A stretch of DNA of 64,000 bases. It comes from Spongilla lacustris. Its lineage: Eukaryota; Porifera; Demospongiae; Spongillida; Spongillidae. Both the position numbers and the translations under genes were made by a program. The notes below the pieces were generated by a model, which did not search any database, was not told where the DNA came from, and saw only the letters and a program-made list of their open reading frames with translations. The stretch is from assembly GCA_949361645.1 (NCBI GenBank), contig OX442415.1, positions 24,099,790-24,163,789 of the forward strand. The letters are read 5' to 3'. Shown one piece after another: positions 35,883-47,399 of this stretch (position 1 is the stretch's first letter; each line of letters begins with the position of its first letter).

Positions 35883-36205
35883 TCGGGCTTGTGGGGTTAT
35901 AATTTTATCACTATAAAAATTGCACGTTGTACATGTAATAAACAACACATCTTCGCAATGATTTTGGCAAATCGCGTCCCGCTCAGTGCATTCAATGGGA
36001 AGGCGGTGATTATATCATTGGCGCGAATCAAGCGGGAAAATGTGCCTGTAGTTTGCTCAACTGTATCTCCGTAACGGATGATTCAAAACTAACGAACAAA
36101 ACAAATCAATAGCTACAGGACTCCTCTATGCACACTCCGAATTCGACACGTTTTCAACACTCGTACGTGGAGAAATGTGGATTTCTAACCCGCGGGGTTA
36201 ACGAT
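35883..36205. repeat. Half foldback of the 58.2-kb family
   Basis: AATCGGGCTTGTGGGGTTAT at the left, the shared core (GGCGCGAATCAAGCGGGAAAA) and CTAACCCGCGGGGTTAAC at the right match 58193-59008, but most of one arm is missing. Confidence 0.8.
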
Positions 36206-36432
36206 TGTTGTATAGCAGTAGGGGTAGGAGAGGAGGGGTAGGGGTAGTAGTAGGCATAGTGACAGGAAAGGGAAGGAGTAGGGGTAGTAGTAGGTAAGGG
36301 GTGTAGTAGGTAAGGGGAGGAGTAGGGGAGGAGTAGGGTAGGGGCGGAGTGCCAGTAGTGATAGGTAAGAGGTGAGGAGTAGGGGTATGTAGAGTAGGAG
36401 GAGTAGGATATGGGAGGAGTGCTGGTAGTAGT
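36206..36432. repeat. Purine-rich degenerate repeat
   Basis: Units like GTAGGGGTAGTAGTAGG and GGGGAGGAGTAGGG with almost no C on the top strand. A triplex- or G4-prone tract. Confidence 0.75.
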
Positions 36433-36844
36433 AGCGGTAGAAGCATGCATGTTGAGAACTCAAAGGATATAGGGTACCTCCACACCACTCACTAAAGTGT
36501 GAGTCTGATTGCAAAATGCTACCATAATGCACCTGAATTGAGACTGTCCAGCCCAGCTCAAACATCATATATGCATTTTTGAAATAGTCCCTTTGTGAGC
36601 AGCCGACACTCATTTGTGCATTTCCATTTTAGTGAACGCATGTTGTTATGATGCCTGTCTCCTATCTCGTCCACCATTACACACCTATCAGGTCTACTGG
36701 TATAGCACCAAGCTGCATTGTATGGTTGTAAGAGGCATCATACACTGAACTAGCAGTATGGTACCTTACCCAGCTAGAATCACAATTTACATTCAATAGC
36801 AGGAATATCATGTAAAAATTCTTTTTTTTTTTTAGCCAGAGCTA

Positions 36845-38380
36845 CAGTGGAAACCATCACACTTGCTCCTATAATTTTTTTGTACTGTTATTTTGTTCAC
36901 TTGAATATATTTCAATAACAATGAGCTCAAATGGAAATCTGACAAGACAGATATAGTGTACAACTATTTTTCAATATATACTGAAAGTTAAAAAGCATCA
37001 CGTGACTATTTACTTTAGTTATTAACACTTGTTGTGACCCAAGTACAAAAGGAATTGTAAGCATAATTCCTCCTCCTGTAGGCAATAGATCTTAACCATA
37101 CTTTCAATATATCTAAAGAACAAGCATTAGCAACCTTTGGCCGCGTCGGTTTTTAAGTCCGGTAAATAGTTACGGTATTATCGAGCTAGACATGCGTTTT
37201 TAGCTCGTAAAAGCTTAGCGATGCAATTTCGTAGTACGCTCTCACTGGACTGCTATATTTCGTTTCCGAGTCGTCACATGTTAGATCTATCGCGAAATTG
37301 TACTTGGGAGGCAATAGACCCTTCTTTGCCGTTAAAAAAGTGCCATCAGAGCTGAGTACCTGAAAACATCCGCCATATCGCGATGAATTGCATTTTAAAC
37401 GTCATTATTGCGTCATTTTGTATCATGAGTATATTTATAATGTGACGTATGGGCAAAGATGATGAAGCATCAAATTGGGCAGGTTACAAGAAACGTCAAA
37501 GAGCAAGAGGCAACTTTAAAGCTGGAAGCGAAGCGGACCCAATTATATATAGCCTATTTTGAAGCTGCCATGAAGGATTGGAAGCTTTGGGTGATAGAAC
37601 GCTACCCTTGCGAATGTCTTGATGGCCCATAAAGCTTCCCGATTTGATGCTACTGATTTACTAGACGTTCGCCGTGAGTGGCTGCAAGACGCAGCATCGT
37701 TAGGTTAAGAACCGTTTTCACAATCCTCATTGAGTCAATGACAGCACTTGCATCCATTCGTATCATCTCTGCCGATACGTCACATTATAAATATATTCAT
37801 GATACAAAATGACGCAATGATGACGTTAAAATGCAATTCATCGCGATATGGCGGATGTTTTCAGGTACTCAGCTCTGATGGCACTTTTTTAACGGCAAAG
37901 GAGGGTCTATTGCCTCCCAAGTACGATTTTGCGATAGATCTAACATGTGACGACTCGGAAACGAAATATACCAGTCCAGTGAGAGAGTACTACGAAATTG
38001 CATCGCTAAGCTTTTACGAGCTAAAAATGCATATCTAGCTCGATAATACCGTAACTATTTACCGGACTTAAAAACCGACGCGGCCAAAGGTTGCTAATGC
38101 TTGTTCTTTAGATATATTGCAAATATGGTTAAGATCTATTGCTTACAGGAGGAGGAATTATGCTTACAATTTTTTTTTGTACTTGGGTCAAAACAAGTGT
38201 TAATAACTAAAGTAAATAGTCACGTGATGCTTTTTAACTTTCAGTATATATTGAAAAATAGTTGTACACTATACCTGTCTTGTCAGATTTCCATTTGAGC
38301 TCATTGTTATTGAAATATATTCAAGTGAACAAAATAACAGTACAAAAAAATTATAGGAGCAAGTGTAATGGTTTCCACTG
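36845..38380. mobile_element. 1.54-kb foldback element with TA target duplication
   Basis: Starts CAGTGGAAACCATCACACTT and ends with the complement, flanked by TA on both sides (36843-36844 and 38381-38382). The arms are about 626 bases each, with few mismatches, around a unique centre of about 280 bases. TA duplication and a CAGTGG terminus suggest mobilisation by a Tc1/mariner-type transposase; this is inference. No transposase is encoded. Confidence 0.9.
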
Positions 38381-38808
38381 TACTCCCGTACGGATATAAC
38401 TTTGAAATTCTGAACCTATTGATACCATTGACATTCTTTGTAACGGCTCCCGCAAAGTTATCAACATGTGTATTTATGTTATCAGTTCAAAGTCCAATAC
38501 GATCCACGTGTATCTGACTCAAAATGGCACTGCCGCTTGAAATTCTGAACATATTGGCACCATTCGCGAAACGGTTGCTATCTCAGTTGAGTTCTTAACA
38601 AATAAAGAAAAAAGAATAAAATGGCGCTATTGCGTCTGGGGACGAGGAAAAACAGGATCCCTTTATTTATCTTGAACCACATGGTTTTGCAGCATCAATA
38701 AAACATGAATCGGCTCTCTTTCGACTCCTTGTTCGATACAGCTAAGCGATCCGATTCATAGGATTCCCGGGTCCCGTTTTTTTAAATGACATTCTATCTG
38801 ACGTAACT

Positions 38809-38893
38809 CTAGCCTCGTCCCCAGGCCCTGTTTTATTAAAGTTACGGGTTTTTTACCCCGTAACTTTAATAAAACAGGGCCTGGAAACGAGGC
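38809..38893. mobile_element. 85-base hairpin MITE
   Basis: CTAGCCTCGTCCCCAGGCCC at the left is inverted at the right (GGGCCTGGAAACGAGGC) around a TTTTTTA loop. TGACGTAACT is repeated directly at 38799-38808 and 38894-38903. A related half is at 63876-63918. Confidence 0.85.
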
Positions 38894-39199
38894 TGACGTA
38901 ACTATCCGGTTGCAATACAATTATCCGGTCATCAACCGGATTTTAATCTTTTTTTTTAAGTATTGCGCATGCTCAATAACTCAAGTGTGAACAGTTTGAA
39001 GAGTATGCATGTAGATTCCTTGTTTCCTATTGGAGGGAAGCGTTCCAGGAGTGCTATGATACGGCAGAAACAAGATCCAGTTGCCTAATTTCGACATTTC
39101 GTCCAAAAGGGTGGCTTTGGTCTACTGGATATGCCACCGGCAGGCATTCATGCATGATGTACTAGTTGTCTCTTTGAAGGACGAAAAGCAGATAAGATT

Positions 39200-39383
39200 T
39201 CATCAATGTATACAGCGTCGCATGAAGTCATATATTTACACATCGCTGTACAGAATTTTAATGATCGCACTATGATGAATGCTTCTCGCAGAGTTGCAAC
39301 AGTGGAAGAGTTTTCTAGCATATTGGAGCAGGTTCACTCTAAAAGCTGTCTACATGCGGGCTCAAAAATGACATTTGCCAAGG
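39200..39383 (+). other. Possible decayed integrase-type coding segment
   Basis: Reads ASRRVATVEEFSSILEQVHS then CLHAGSKMTFAK before a possible donor (AAG/GTTTGT). The HS..CLHAG..KT pattern recalls the region ahead of the core in some retroelement-derived integrases (from memory). The flanks have stops. Confidence 0.25.
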
Positions 39384-40090
39384 TTTGTACGTTTAAAATG
39401 TTCCTTATAAGCTTACATGCATGCAGGTGATCATTGGATAACAATATCTATTATTGGTGTACCACCAGCTAGCTACAGTAACTGCATGTCAAAGTGTATG
39501 ATAGCAACCATGGACAACTGCCTCACTTGGACAACTGCCTCATCATGAGCAAAAGCTAGTGGCAGATATCAGTTTTGCAGTCTTGTCAGATCGATGTCCA
39601 AAAACAAGCTAATAAAAGTGATTGCGGCTTGTTCTCAATAGCATTATTGCTATGATATATTTTGACCAGGAAAAAATGAGGCAGCACGTTATCAACTGCT
39701 TTGAAATTGCATGGACACATGTCATTGTTCCCAACCCATGGTCACCGAAACCCACAGCAACACACCACAGAAACCATTTCTATTTATTGTATTTGTCGTC
39801 TCATCGCTGAAGGCACCATATGAATTGATACAATGTTTCTCGTGTAAAGAATGATTTCATAAGTCCTGTGTCTGTTCCCTCGAAATTCATAAAACTTGTC
39901 TGGAACTGTCAGTTGTGTGCTGGTCAGTAATAGTTAGGATATACTATGATTGCATTCTTAGCCGGTGTTGTATTTGCATGTTTCAGGTCTTCAGTGATGC
40001 CTTGGCACTCATGACTTACATGTATAACGCGTGCATGGAGATGAGGGGGTGTAGTTTTTGTTTCCATATGGTCGCCTCAATATACAAATA
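39384..40090. other. No gene seen
   Basis: No supported feature. Confidence 0.4.
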
Positions 40091-40094
40091 TTCA

Positions 40095-40400
40095 CCCATT
40101 GAACAACCGGGTATAAGTCCTGTTGAACAGCCGGGTAAACTATATACTGTACGTGTCCCGTTAGACGACCGGATGGCTCATTGAACAATCGAGTTATAGT
40201 CCCGGCCCGTTGAACAGTCCCGCCGTTAGACAACTGGATAACCCATTGAACAACCGGGTAACTATAAGTCCCGTTGAACAACTGGGTAAACTATAATAAC
40301 ATTGTCCCGTTAGACAACCGGATAGTTATAGTTGTAACGCAGCCGGCGCGGGTAGCCAGTTGATCAACCGCGGCGTCCCTTTGATCAACGGGACAAATTT
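40095..40400. repeat. Degenerate array of CCCGTTGAACAACCGGG-type units
   Basis: About a dozen variants of CCGTTGAACAACCGGGTAA and CCCGTTAGACAACCGGATA, each internally palindromic, spaced 25-40 bases. It lies 350 bases upstream of lysozyme 3. Confidence 0.75.
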
Positions 40401-40751
40401 GATCATCAGTACGGAACATATACGTATACATGCATGGTACTGTACAGGTAAGTTTGTTTTCATTCTAGTAAAAGGGTGAAGGTATAAGGCGCATTTGCAT
40501 GCAGCAGTCGCGATCGATCGTTTAATAACTGCTAGGAGGAGGATCTACAGGGACATACATGTATTCATTTCAATGAGTACATAGAGTGAAAACCTGCTTA
40601 CTGTCGTGTAACTCGTTAAATAAATGAAAGTTGGTTTTGCTAAGTACACCAACAAAAATCTGAGTGAATTGCATTAAAAAATACCGCTAATGTGCTTATT
40701 AGCGGAGGTGATAATGTGCTTATTTCCGAGCCGCGACTGTAAACCACCGGG

Positions 40752-40758
40752 TATAAAA
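40752..40758 (+). promoter_or_regulatory. Lysozyme 3 TATA box
   Basis: TATAAAA, 55 bases before the start codon, after a TAAACCACCGG word shared with copy 1. The CACGTG palindrome seen in copies 1 and 2 is missing. Confidence 0.55.
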
Positions 40759-40806
40759 TCACAAAAAACCCTGCATGCGTGCATGACACTCACAAGTTGC
40801 TCCATT

Positions 40807-41349
40807 ATGCTGTTGATATACCTAACAAGTATCCTGGCTACCTGTTCTTTTGTAGGTACCCACGCGACCTTCAGCGGACCCTGCAATTCGTATCAAGCTG
40901 AGAAGCAGAACGAGGGCTACTATCCGTGTGCGTATACCGATCCAGTTGGCCTTAGAACAGTTGGGATAGGATTCAACCTGGAGAAATCGGGCGCGCGGTC
41001 GCGAATTGCTAGCCTTGGTGCGGATTATGACAAGGTCAAGAGCGGCTCTCAATGCCTAAGCGACGCTCAGATTCAGAAGTTGTTCTGGCAAGACATGCAC
41101 AGCTCCGTCTCATGTGTGTCAAGTTGGCTACCCAATTGGTCGTCGCTCCCGAGCGGTCCCAAGTCTGCTGTCGTCGACATGGCCTTCAACCTCGGTTGTG
41201 CTGGAGTGAAAGAGTTTAAGAAAATGAAGGCCGCCCTGACACAGAATCCTCCTAACTACCCCGCCGCCGCTGCTGCGATGAAGAATTCGCTTTGGTGCTC
41301 ACAGGTGAAAGGAAGGTGTACGCGGGACGTCAGATGTATGAGGTCATGA
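40807..41349 (+). CDS. Secreted phage-type (GH24) lysozyme, copy 3
   Basis: 180 residues, single exon, intact. Leader MLLIYLTSILATCSFVG; triad Glu in NEGYYPC, Asp in YTDPVG, Thr in RTVGIG at E-8-D-5-T spacing. It is closest to copy 1 in the mature part and keeps the 17-residue stretch that copy 2 lost. Its 3' flank also matches copy 1 for about 70 bases, so it is a dispersed duplicate that carried little flanking DNA. An in-frame ATG exists at 40783, but it coincides with the expected transcription start, so the later one is chosen. Confidence 0.9.
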   Translation: MLLIYLTSILATCSFVGTHATFSGPCNSYQAEKQNEGYYPCAYTDPVGLRTVGIGFNLEKSGARSRIASLGADYDKVKSGSQCLSDAQIQKLFWQDMHSSVSCVSSWLPNWSSLPSGPKSAVVDMAFNLGCAGVKEFKKMKAALTQNPPNYPAAAAAMKNSLWCSQVKGRCTRDVRCMRS

Positions 41350-41484
41350 TTGGATCATGTACATGCATGAGCTCAGTTTAGGTATACCATGCTGTATTTA
41401 GTGCTGCATACTGTCAGACTTGCATATATATGTTCCGCGCGAATTGTAAATGTGCGCAATTTCAAAATTGCGTTGCTCAATTTG
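41350..41484. repeat. AATTTCGAAATTGCG word cluster
   Basis: Short palindromic words like GCGCAATTTCAAAATTGCG recur here and continue into the outer parts of the palindrome on both sides. Confidence 0.5.
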
Positions 41485-42516
41485 AAAACTTCAAAATTGC
41501 GTACCGATTTCGAAACTGTCCCCCGATTTTTAAATTGCCACCTAATTTCGAAATTGCGCTGCGCAATTTCGAAATCGTGTAACTCCAACATGCATGCGCA
41601 CTTTCAAAACTTACAAAACAATACGTGCAATGTTGACATAACAATAAGCTAATGCAGATCATACATTTCAATCCCGGCCACACCATTAGCATCACAAGAA
41701 GCTTTCTAGAACTGAAGAACTGGTTGCAATATTCAGAGTCACTGATTGGAGCTCCGATTAACAATACGTGATATGTGTTTGAGGTCTGAATTGCACTGTG
41801 GAATGAAGAGAGGTTGAACCTAAATGCTGGGCCTTGTGAGCTAATTATATTTAAAACTCTCAGCACAGAGGTCTATAAATACCAAGCATTGTATGACATT
41901 CTTCATAAGTGTAGGTCATGGTTACTATTCCTTGGAGAAAAAGAGCAAATAGAAAGGGGCCCAGTGGATCCCCTGCTGTCTCTCAGTTTGTGCCATACAA
42001 GTGTATGGCACAAACTGAGAGACAGCAGGGGATCCACTGGGCCCCTTTCTATTTGCTCTTTTTCTCCAAGGAATAGTAACCATGACCTACACTTATGAAG
42101 AATGTCATACAATGCTTGGTATTTATAGACCTCTGTGCTGAGAGTTTTAAATATAATTAGCTCACAAGGCCCAGCATTTAGGTTCAACCTCTCTTCATTC
42201 CACAGTGCAATTCAGACCTCAAACACATATCACGTATTGTTAATCGGAGCTCCAATCAGTGACTCTGAATATTGCAACCAGTTCTTCAGTTCTAGAAAGC
42301 TTCTTGTGATGCTAATGGTGTGGCCGGGATTGAAATGTATGATCTGCATTAGCTTATTGTTATGTCAACATTGCACGTATTGTTTTGTAAGTTTTGAAAG
42401 TGCGCATGCATGTTGGAGTTACACGATTTCGAAATTGCGCAGCGCAATTTCGAAATTAGGTGGCAATTTAAAAATCGGGGGACAGTTTCGAAATCGGTAC
42501 GCAATTTTGAAGTTTT
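41485..42516. repeat. 1,032-base near-perfect palindrome
   Basis: Each base at position p pairs with 84001 minus p. The arms are 516 bases and I see only one mismatch, at the two central bases. The arms hold retroelement-like sequence (IGAPISDSEYCNQFF, and on the other strand RLNLNAGPCELI). The right boundary coincides with the break in the reverse transcriptase remnant that follows. Such arms are either very young, kept identical by conversion, or an assembly artefact. Confidence 0.95.
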
Positions 42517-42960
42517 TAAGTAGGTGCTTGCTGTAGCACCTCAAAATCCATACAAGTAATTCATGGAAGTGCTGGGCACAGTCATCCATCATGGCTTTTC
42601 TTGACACAAGGTTAAAGGCATTAGTCATGCCGACGTTGAGTGCTACAAACTCCTTATCAGAACAATCATCCTTGGTGCAGCTCCAAAGGTGGTGAACAAT
42701 TATTACAGCACCCTGTTGGCAGGCTACTCCAAATTGCAAAGGTTGAAAGATGTACGCTGAATTAATTCTGATGAGATGGCATAGACATTTGCTGGTGAGC
42801 CTTCTCAGCACCTCACTTACCTCAATGAGGTGAACATCAGATGGACCATTTGGTTTGTTCTTTGAAAGAGCAGTCAAGCTTGCTCCAGAGAGAAAGATAG
42901 CTTCACCAGCTGCTAGAGAGTTTATGGGTGCCACAATGAAGTAGAGATATGTAGGTGTAG
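42517..42960 (-). pseudogene. Reverse transcriptase fragment of a non-LTR element
   Basis: Encodes SLTALSKNKPNGPSDVH, EVLRRLTSKCL, LQFGVACQQGA and LNVGMTNAFNLVSRKA, matching the start of the palm of the element at 47.4-50.0 kb. The first catalytic Asp is replaced (NVGM instead of KIDM). The frame stops matching at the palindrome edge after CYSKHLL. Dead. Confidence 0.8.
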
Positions 42961-43594
42961 GTGTAGGTTGAGGGACAGACTCTGTATCTAAAAGGCGTTG
43001 ATATCATATTAGATAATACATTCAGTTGGACCAAGGCCCCAGATCTCTTGATGACACAATCTTCCCCATCCTCCTCCTCCTAGTGACTATATTATTTACA
43101 TATGTATCAGTACCCTATCCTCCCCCTAGTAACCAGTACATAACAGTTCATTTTTCTACCCACATGCTGTACATGCATGTACTAAACGGTGTCCTGATAT
43201 TGCAGCTGTTAATTACCACCCATACATGTAAGCAAAAGTGCTAAAAGGTTATTTTACCATGGAGGGAATTGTCTCATTATATCATGGTACATGTGAATTG
43301 GTCATTGAGTAATGCACTTTAATTACATTACAATGGTACCTCTATATTCAACAACATGTGTGGGGGATAAAATTAATACTCTAATGCATCCCTACCTCGT
43401 ATCAGTAACAACACAAATAGTGGTGCCCTAGTTGGAGTTGAATTGCAGTATGTCGTATAAAAAACCAGTGGTGGGATTTTAAGGGTAAAGTAATGAATAT
43501 CTAAACTTTTCTATGTGTGCGATGTAACCATGGAAACTCAGATGATGATTGCACATGGAGCTCGTTTTTAACTATGACTATATTTATTACACAG

Positions 43595-44999
43595 TGACAA
43601 TGTTAAGAGAGAAAAAGGTCCTCACATCACTTGGACTTCTGGACTGTGGACTTGGTCCAAAGGGCCTTTGTAAAGTGTGCAATGCTGTTGGGATGAACAC
43701 CACATTGACTTCACTTCATCTATCATTTAACAAGTTCGATGACCCGAGCATAGCCAGTCTTGGTAAGTTGTTAATCACCAGTAGTGTAACATGTACTTTT
43801 ACTTCTGCTAACGAAGCGTACTTATGGTATTTCGTCTTTCATTATTAATAAGGTTATATGAATGATGAAAATGATAACGACACAGCATGGCTTTAGCAGC
43901 TAGTCTTAGCCCTAGCTGAATTGAAACCACATAATATAGACTTATATTGTGCATTAATATGGACTCACCTTTTAAAAAGGAAGACAAGGTTGTTTACAGA
44001 ATTTAGGTACATGTACCTTAAACATCCTATAAGGGCTGATGGAAATGCGCATAAGTTGGATGTAGTGTCTTAAACAGCCAGCTCTGTTAAGTCCATTGGC
44101 ATAGATACATAACATATACACACGCAAATGTAGCAAAAATGCAAACAATAGAGGCCGTAGAACCAGATTGGTGATGCATATTGTGCCCCATTCCGCATTT
44201 GAATTCTCCAAAACTAAATTATTATGCTACCTGTTCCTTGATATTCTTGTGTATGATCTTGTGCATATATTCTGTATAACTTTAGGAAGACTAAGTGAAG
44301 GAGATGATTATGTGAGAACATCTGAAAGTCATGCACATAAGCTGTCATGCTCTCTCTAGGTTTTTTAATTACCTATAAAGCAAAGAATATTAGTTTGCTG
44401 CCTAACTACAGATCAAGTGAACAGCTGTATTCATATCCCTGCCACGACTACAGTAATACATCTGTGCGTTCTGTAGAGAAATCAATACAAATACACTACT
44501 ACTGTGATGCAATATTAATTTTAGTCAAGATAGTAAAGTTATTATATACTGCTGATAGTAAACTACTTTAGGATTCTACCTGTGTAGTTTGATTGAAAAT
44601 ATCATCATTTTTCACATCCTGAGTGCCAGCATAAAATAATATAAAATCTCTAGCACTATTACATATACAGTGTAGAAGCATTAGCTGCATAATGTTTTGC
44701 GGATAACTGTCCTATACATAGGACAAATTGCAGTTAGATTAGGCATTAAATATAACATGAGGTGTAATTTTGTTCCCTCATCAGTTGATCTACTGGCCAG
44801 CAATCAAACATTGGAACACCTAAAGATGAGAGCATGTAACCTGCATGATGATGCTATACGTTCACTGGCCAGAGTTCTTGAATACACTAAACTGAAGACA
44901 CTCAACCTTGAAGATAATGACTTCACCACAATAGTTGGTACTGAACTTTTGCGTGTAGTAAAGGACCATCCAACCTTGACTATAGAAATGCCCAGGTAG
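43595..44999 (+). CDS. Leucine-rich-repeat protein, last two exons
   Basis: Exon 43595-43762 is 168 bases, that is two 28-residue repeats (VLTSLGLLDCGLGPKG and TLTSLHLSFNKFDDPSI). Exon 44785-44999 adds TLEHLKMRACNLHDDAI and KLKTLNLEDNDF and ends IEMPR with TAG. The phases match (1/2). Twenty-eight-residue repeats on multiples of 84 bases are typical of ribonuclease-inhibitor-type LRRs as in NLR receptors; which protein this belongs to is unknown. Upstream exons are not found between the retroelement fragment and 43595, so the gene may begin further left or be a remnant. The AGG before the stop could also be a donor. Confidence 0.6.
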
Positions 45000-45439
45000 A
45001 GATAGTTACTTATAGTTGTCATGTTGTTGGACATTTCTTTTGGCAGAGACAAAGCAATGGATTTATATTTGTTTTTACGATTTGCTATTGTTTGTGGATC
45101 TAACATTTTGGCATATGGGTCTCAAGTGTACTTCCCATTGCGGTTTGGAGCAGGTTTTTTGGATAGGTGTAATAAAGGAGATAGAAAGTATGGTAAGGAT
45201 TGAATAATTTTATATGTTTTATGTACAGATTTCTACCCGTGATCTTTGTCAAAGGAATAGCTAGAAACTGTTTTTGTAACACCAAAACAGTGCCCAGGTC
45301 CTGTCTGTTCATGCAGGCTTCACGTGGGCATTGATTTGTTGGCATACTCTTTGGCCAATAATTCAGCTGAGTTAGCCAATCAGTCATATATGTGCAGATT
45401 AATACAATTGGGCTGGGTTCAACTAAATCTGCAGTGCGT

Positions 45440-45830
45440 CTCTCATCAAATACAATGATATCAATTTACGTGGTTCAATTTCTCTTAATTGGGAGTAATT
45501 TATGTCCTATTTCTCCTGTTCCAAAAAAATTATTGCACAGGACACAATTAGTATTTCTTTTAAATATATATCTAGCTAACTGAACCTGGCTCAGACTAGA
45601 TTGATTAACAGAGCAATCATTATCATTTCACGATCACCTTTAAAAATTAGTAGGTAGCTATTGTTTTTCACACACACATTATTAATACAATATTACAATA
45701 AGCTACTCAGATATACACATTACAGAAAACTAAATACTGTGCTACAGTAAACTAATATCTAATTCACTTATGGTTTGTCTTCCAAGCAACGTTCTAGCAT
45801 TCTGCCGCATCATTGAGGCTAACATCAGGA
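45440..45830 (-). mobile_element. 5'-truncated 3' end of the non-LTR element
   Basis: Matches 47405-47700 with substitutions and small indels (for example TTGCACAGGACACAATTAGTA, shortened here to shared words). It contains only the last codons and the 3' tail, as expected from incomplete reverse transcription. Confidence 0.7.
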
Positions 45831-47399
45831 GTGATCTGGTATTTACGTGGGATACACATTCCTGTTCTTGAAGTAAATAAATGTAGTGATGGAGTAGTGA
45901 TGAATTAGCTAAGTAATCTGAATAATGTAATAAAAAATATAACTACTAATTGTAGTTGTAGTAACTGATCATTTCATGTACTTTAGTGTAGTAACTACAT
46001 GTGTATTTGCAAGCATGTATGAATTACCACATTTTTTATTTACACTGTCATGGTAAAATCCATAATGATTATGTTCATGCGTATGCATAAATGCATCCAA
46101 AGAGTTTTTAAAAAGTAATTCTTCTGGCTGAGATTCGATATTAGTACTGCATAGCAAAACAAGAGCACTATACAAGCACTTTTATATGTTTTTTAAAATG
46201 TTCAAACCTCCTGTGTGTGTGTGTGTGTGGTACTGTGTGGCGTGTTGCTCTTATATTGCTATGCAATATTACTATTGAATCGTCTCAGTAAAATTATTTT
46301 GTAACTCTTTGGACGCCATGTAATGCAAGTTAATATACATGTATTCATGCACATTCATGCACATTCATATATGCACAAATTTCTAAATAATGCATACATT
46401 TTGGTCCAGAACAATATGGCCACTAATGTTTTAATCCTTCCCAGGATGACACGGCAAAGGGTCTATAGCTAACGCTCGAGGAATCTAAACATCATACATG
46501 ACTACAGAGAAACCAGTTATCGAGTGCAAATAGGACAGAGCCACATTGTTTTCTTCTGTTGCCTTCCATCATGTGATAAAGTGTAAAATGCACACCTCAC
46601 CATGGAAGCATTCTTTGCAGTTGTTGCAGCTATAGTTGTGCCATTCTACAAGTACAGAGAACTCTTATGGTTTGCTTGAAATGCATTTTCATTGCTTGTT
46701 GATGAAAGGATTTGAATAGAAACATTCTATTTTCCAAACAAGATATAAGGTGGCAGCAAATTTTGGCTTGGTCGAATATATAATTTATTGGCTGCTCATT
46801 ATAGCACAGAGCTGTTGCATATGCTAAAGAGAAAAGACCACTGCCATGTTGCTTATGTATGTGTGTACAAGCACAAACTTCAATATTTGGGATTGATATA
46901 AGTGTTTAGAAGACAATCTATTTGTTGTTGAACATTCAAAGAACATGATGAATAAATTCAAACCTTCATAGATCTGCAGAATATGTGGCTTCTCTGTTCC
47001 AACATTACTAATAGTCAGCCAATGGCCAGAAGTATTGTGTAAAATCTGAATGAAAAGTTCCTTTTCAATATAAAAATTAATTCATTACTAGTCCATAACT
47101 ATATACCTTGAAATCCTGAGTTTTTAAAAGCAGAAGAGAACAATTTTGCTAGACTGAACTGACCACTGTTTACAACTGGGGCTGAGATCACAGCTGAAAT
47201 TCTTTGTACAATGGTCCATATCAATCACTGCTTTTCGTCGTTATCACCAGTGCTAATAAGAATATGCGTAAAAAGAACTCTTGTTTTGCTATTTGGTTCT
47301 TTAGACCCTGCAGTTCCACATGGTGAGCATTGCATAAAATGAACAACAATAAAAACTGATAATCTATATCAAATAATCAATATTGTCTTGTGCAAAATC
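45831..47399. other. No gene seen
   Basis: AT-rich. A short TG tract is near 46215. No supported gene. Confidence 0.4.

Noticed and set aside
36154..36613. Ser/Pro/Tyr-rich minus-strand frames
   Set aside because: Purine-rich low-complexity repeat; no homologue or splice signals.
41814..42187. Two almost identical proteins on opposite strands
   Set aside because: A direct consequence of the perfect palindrome; not two genes.
45021..45203. Open frame directly after the LRR gene
   Set aside because: Lies beyond an in-frame stop and lacks LRR pattern.
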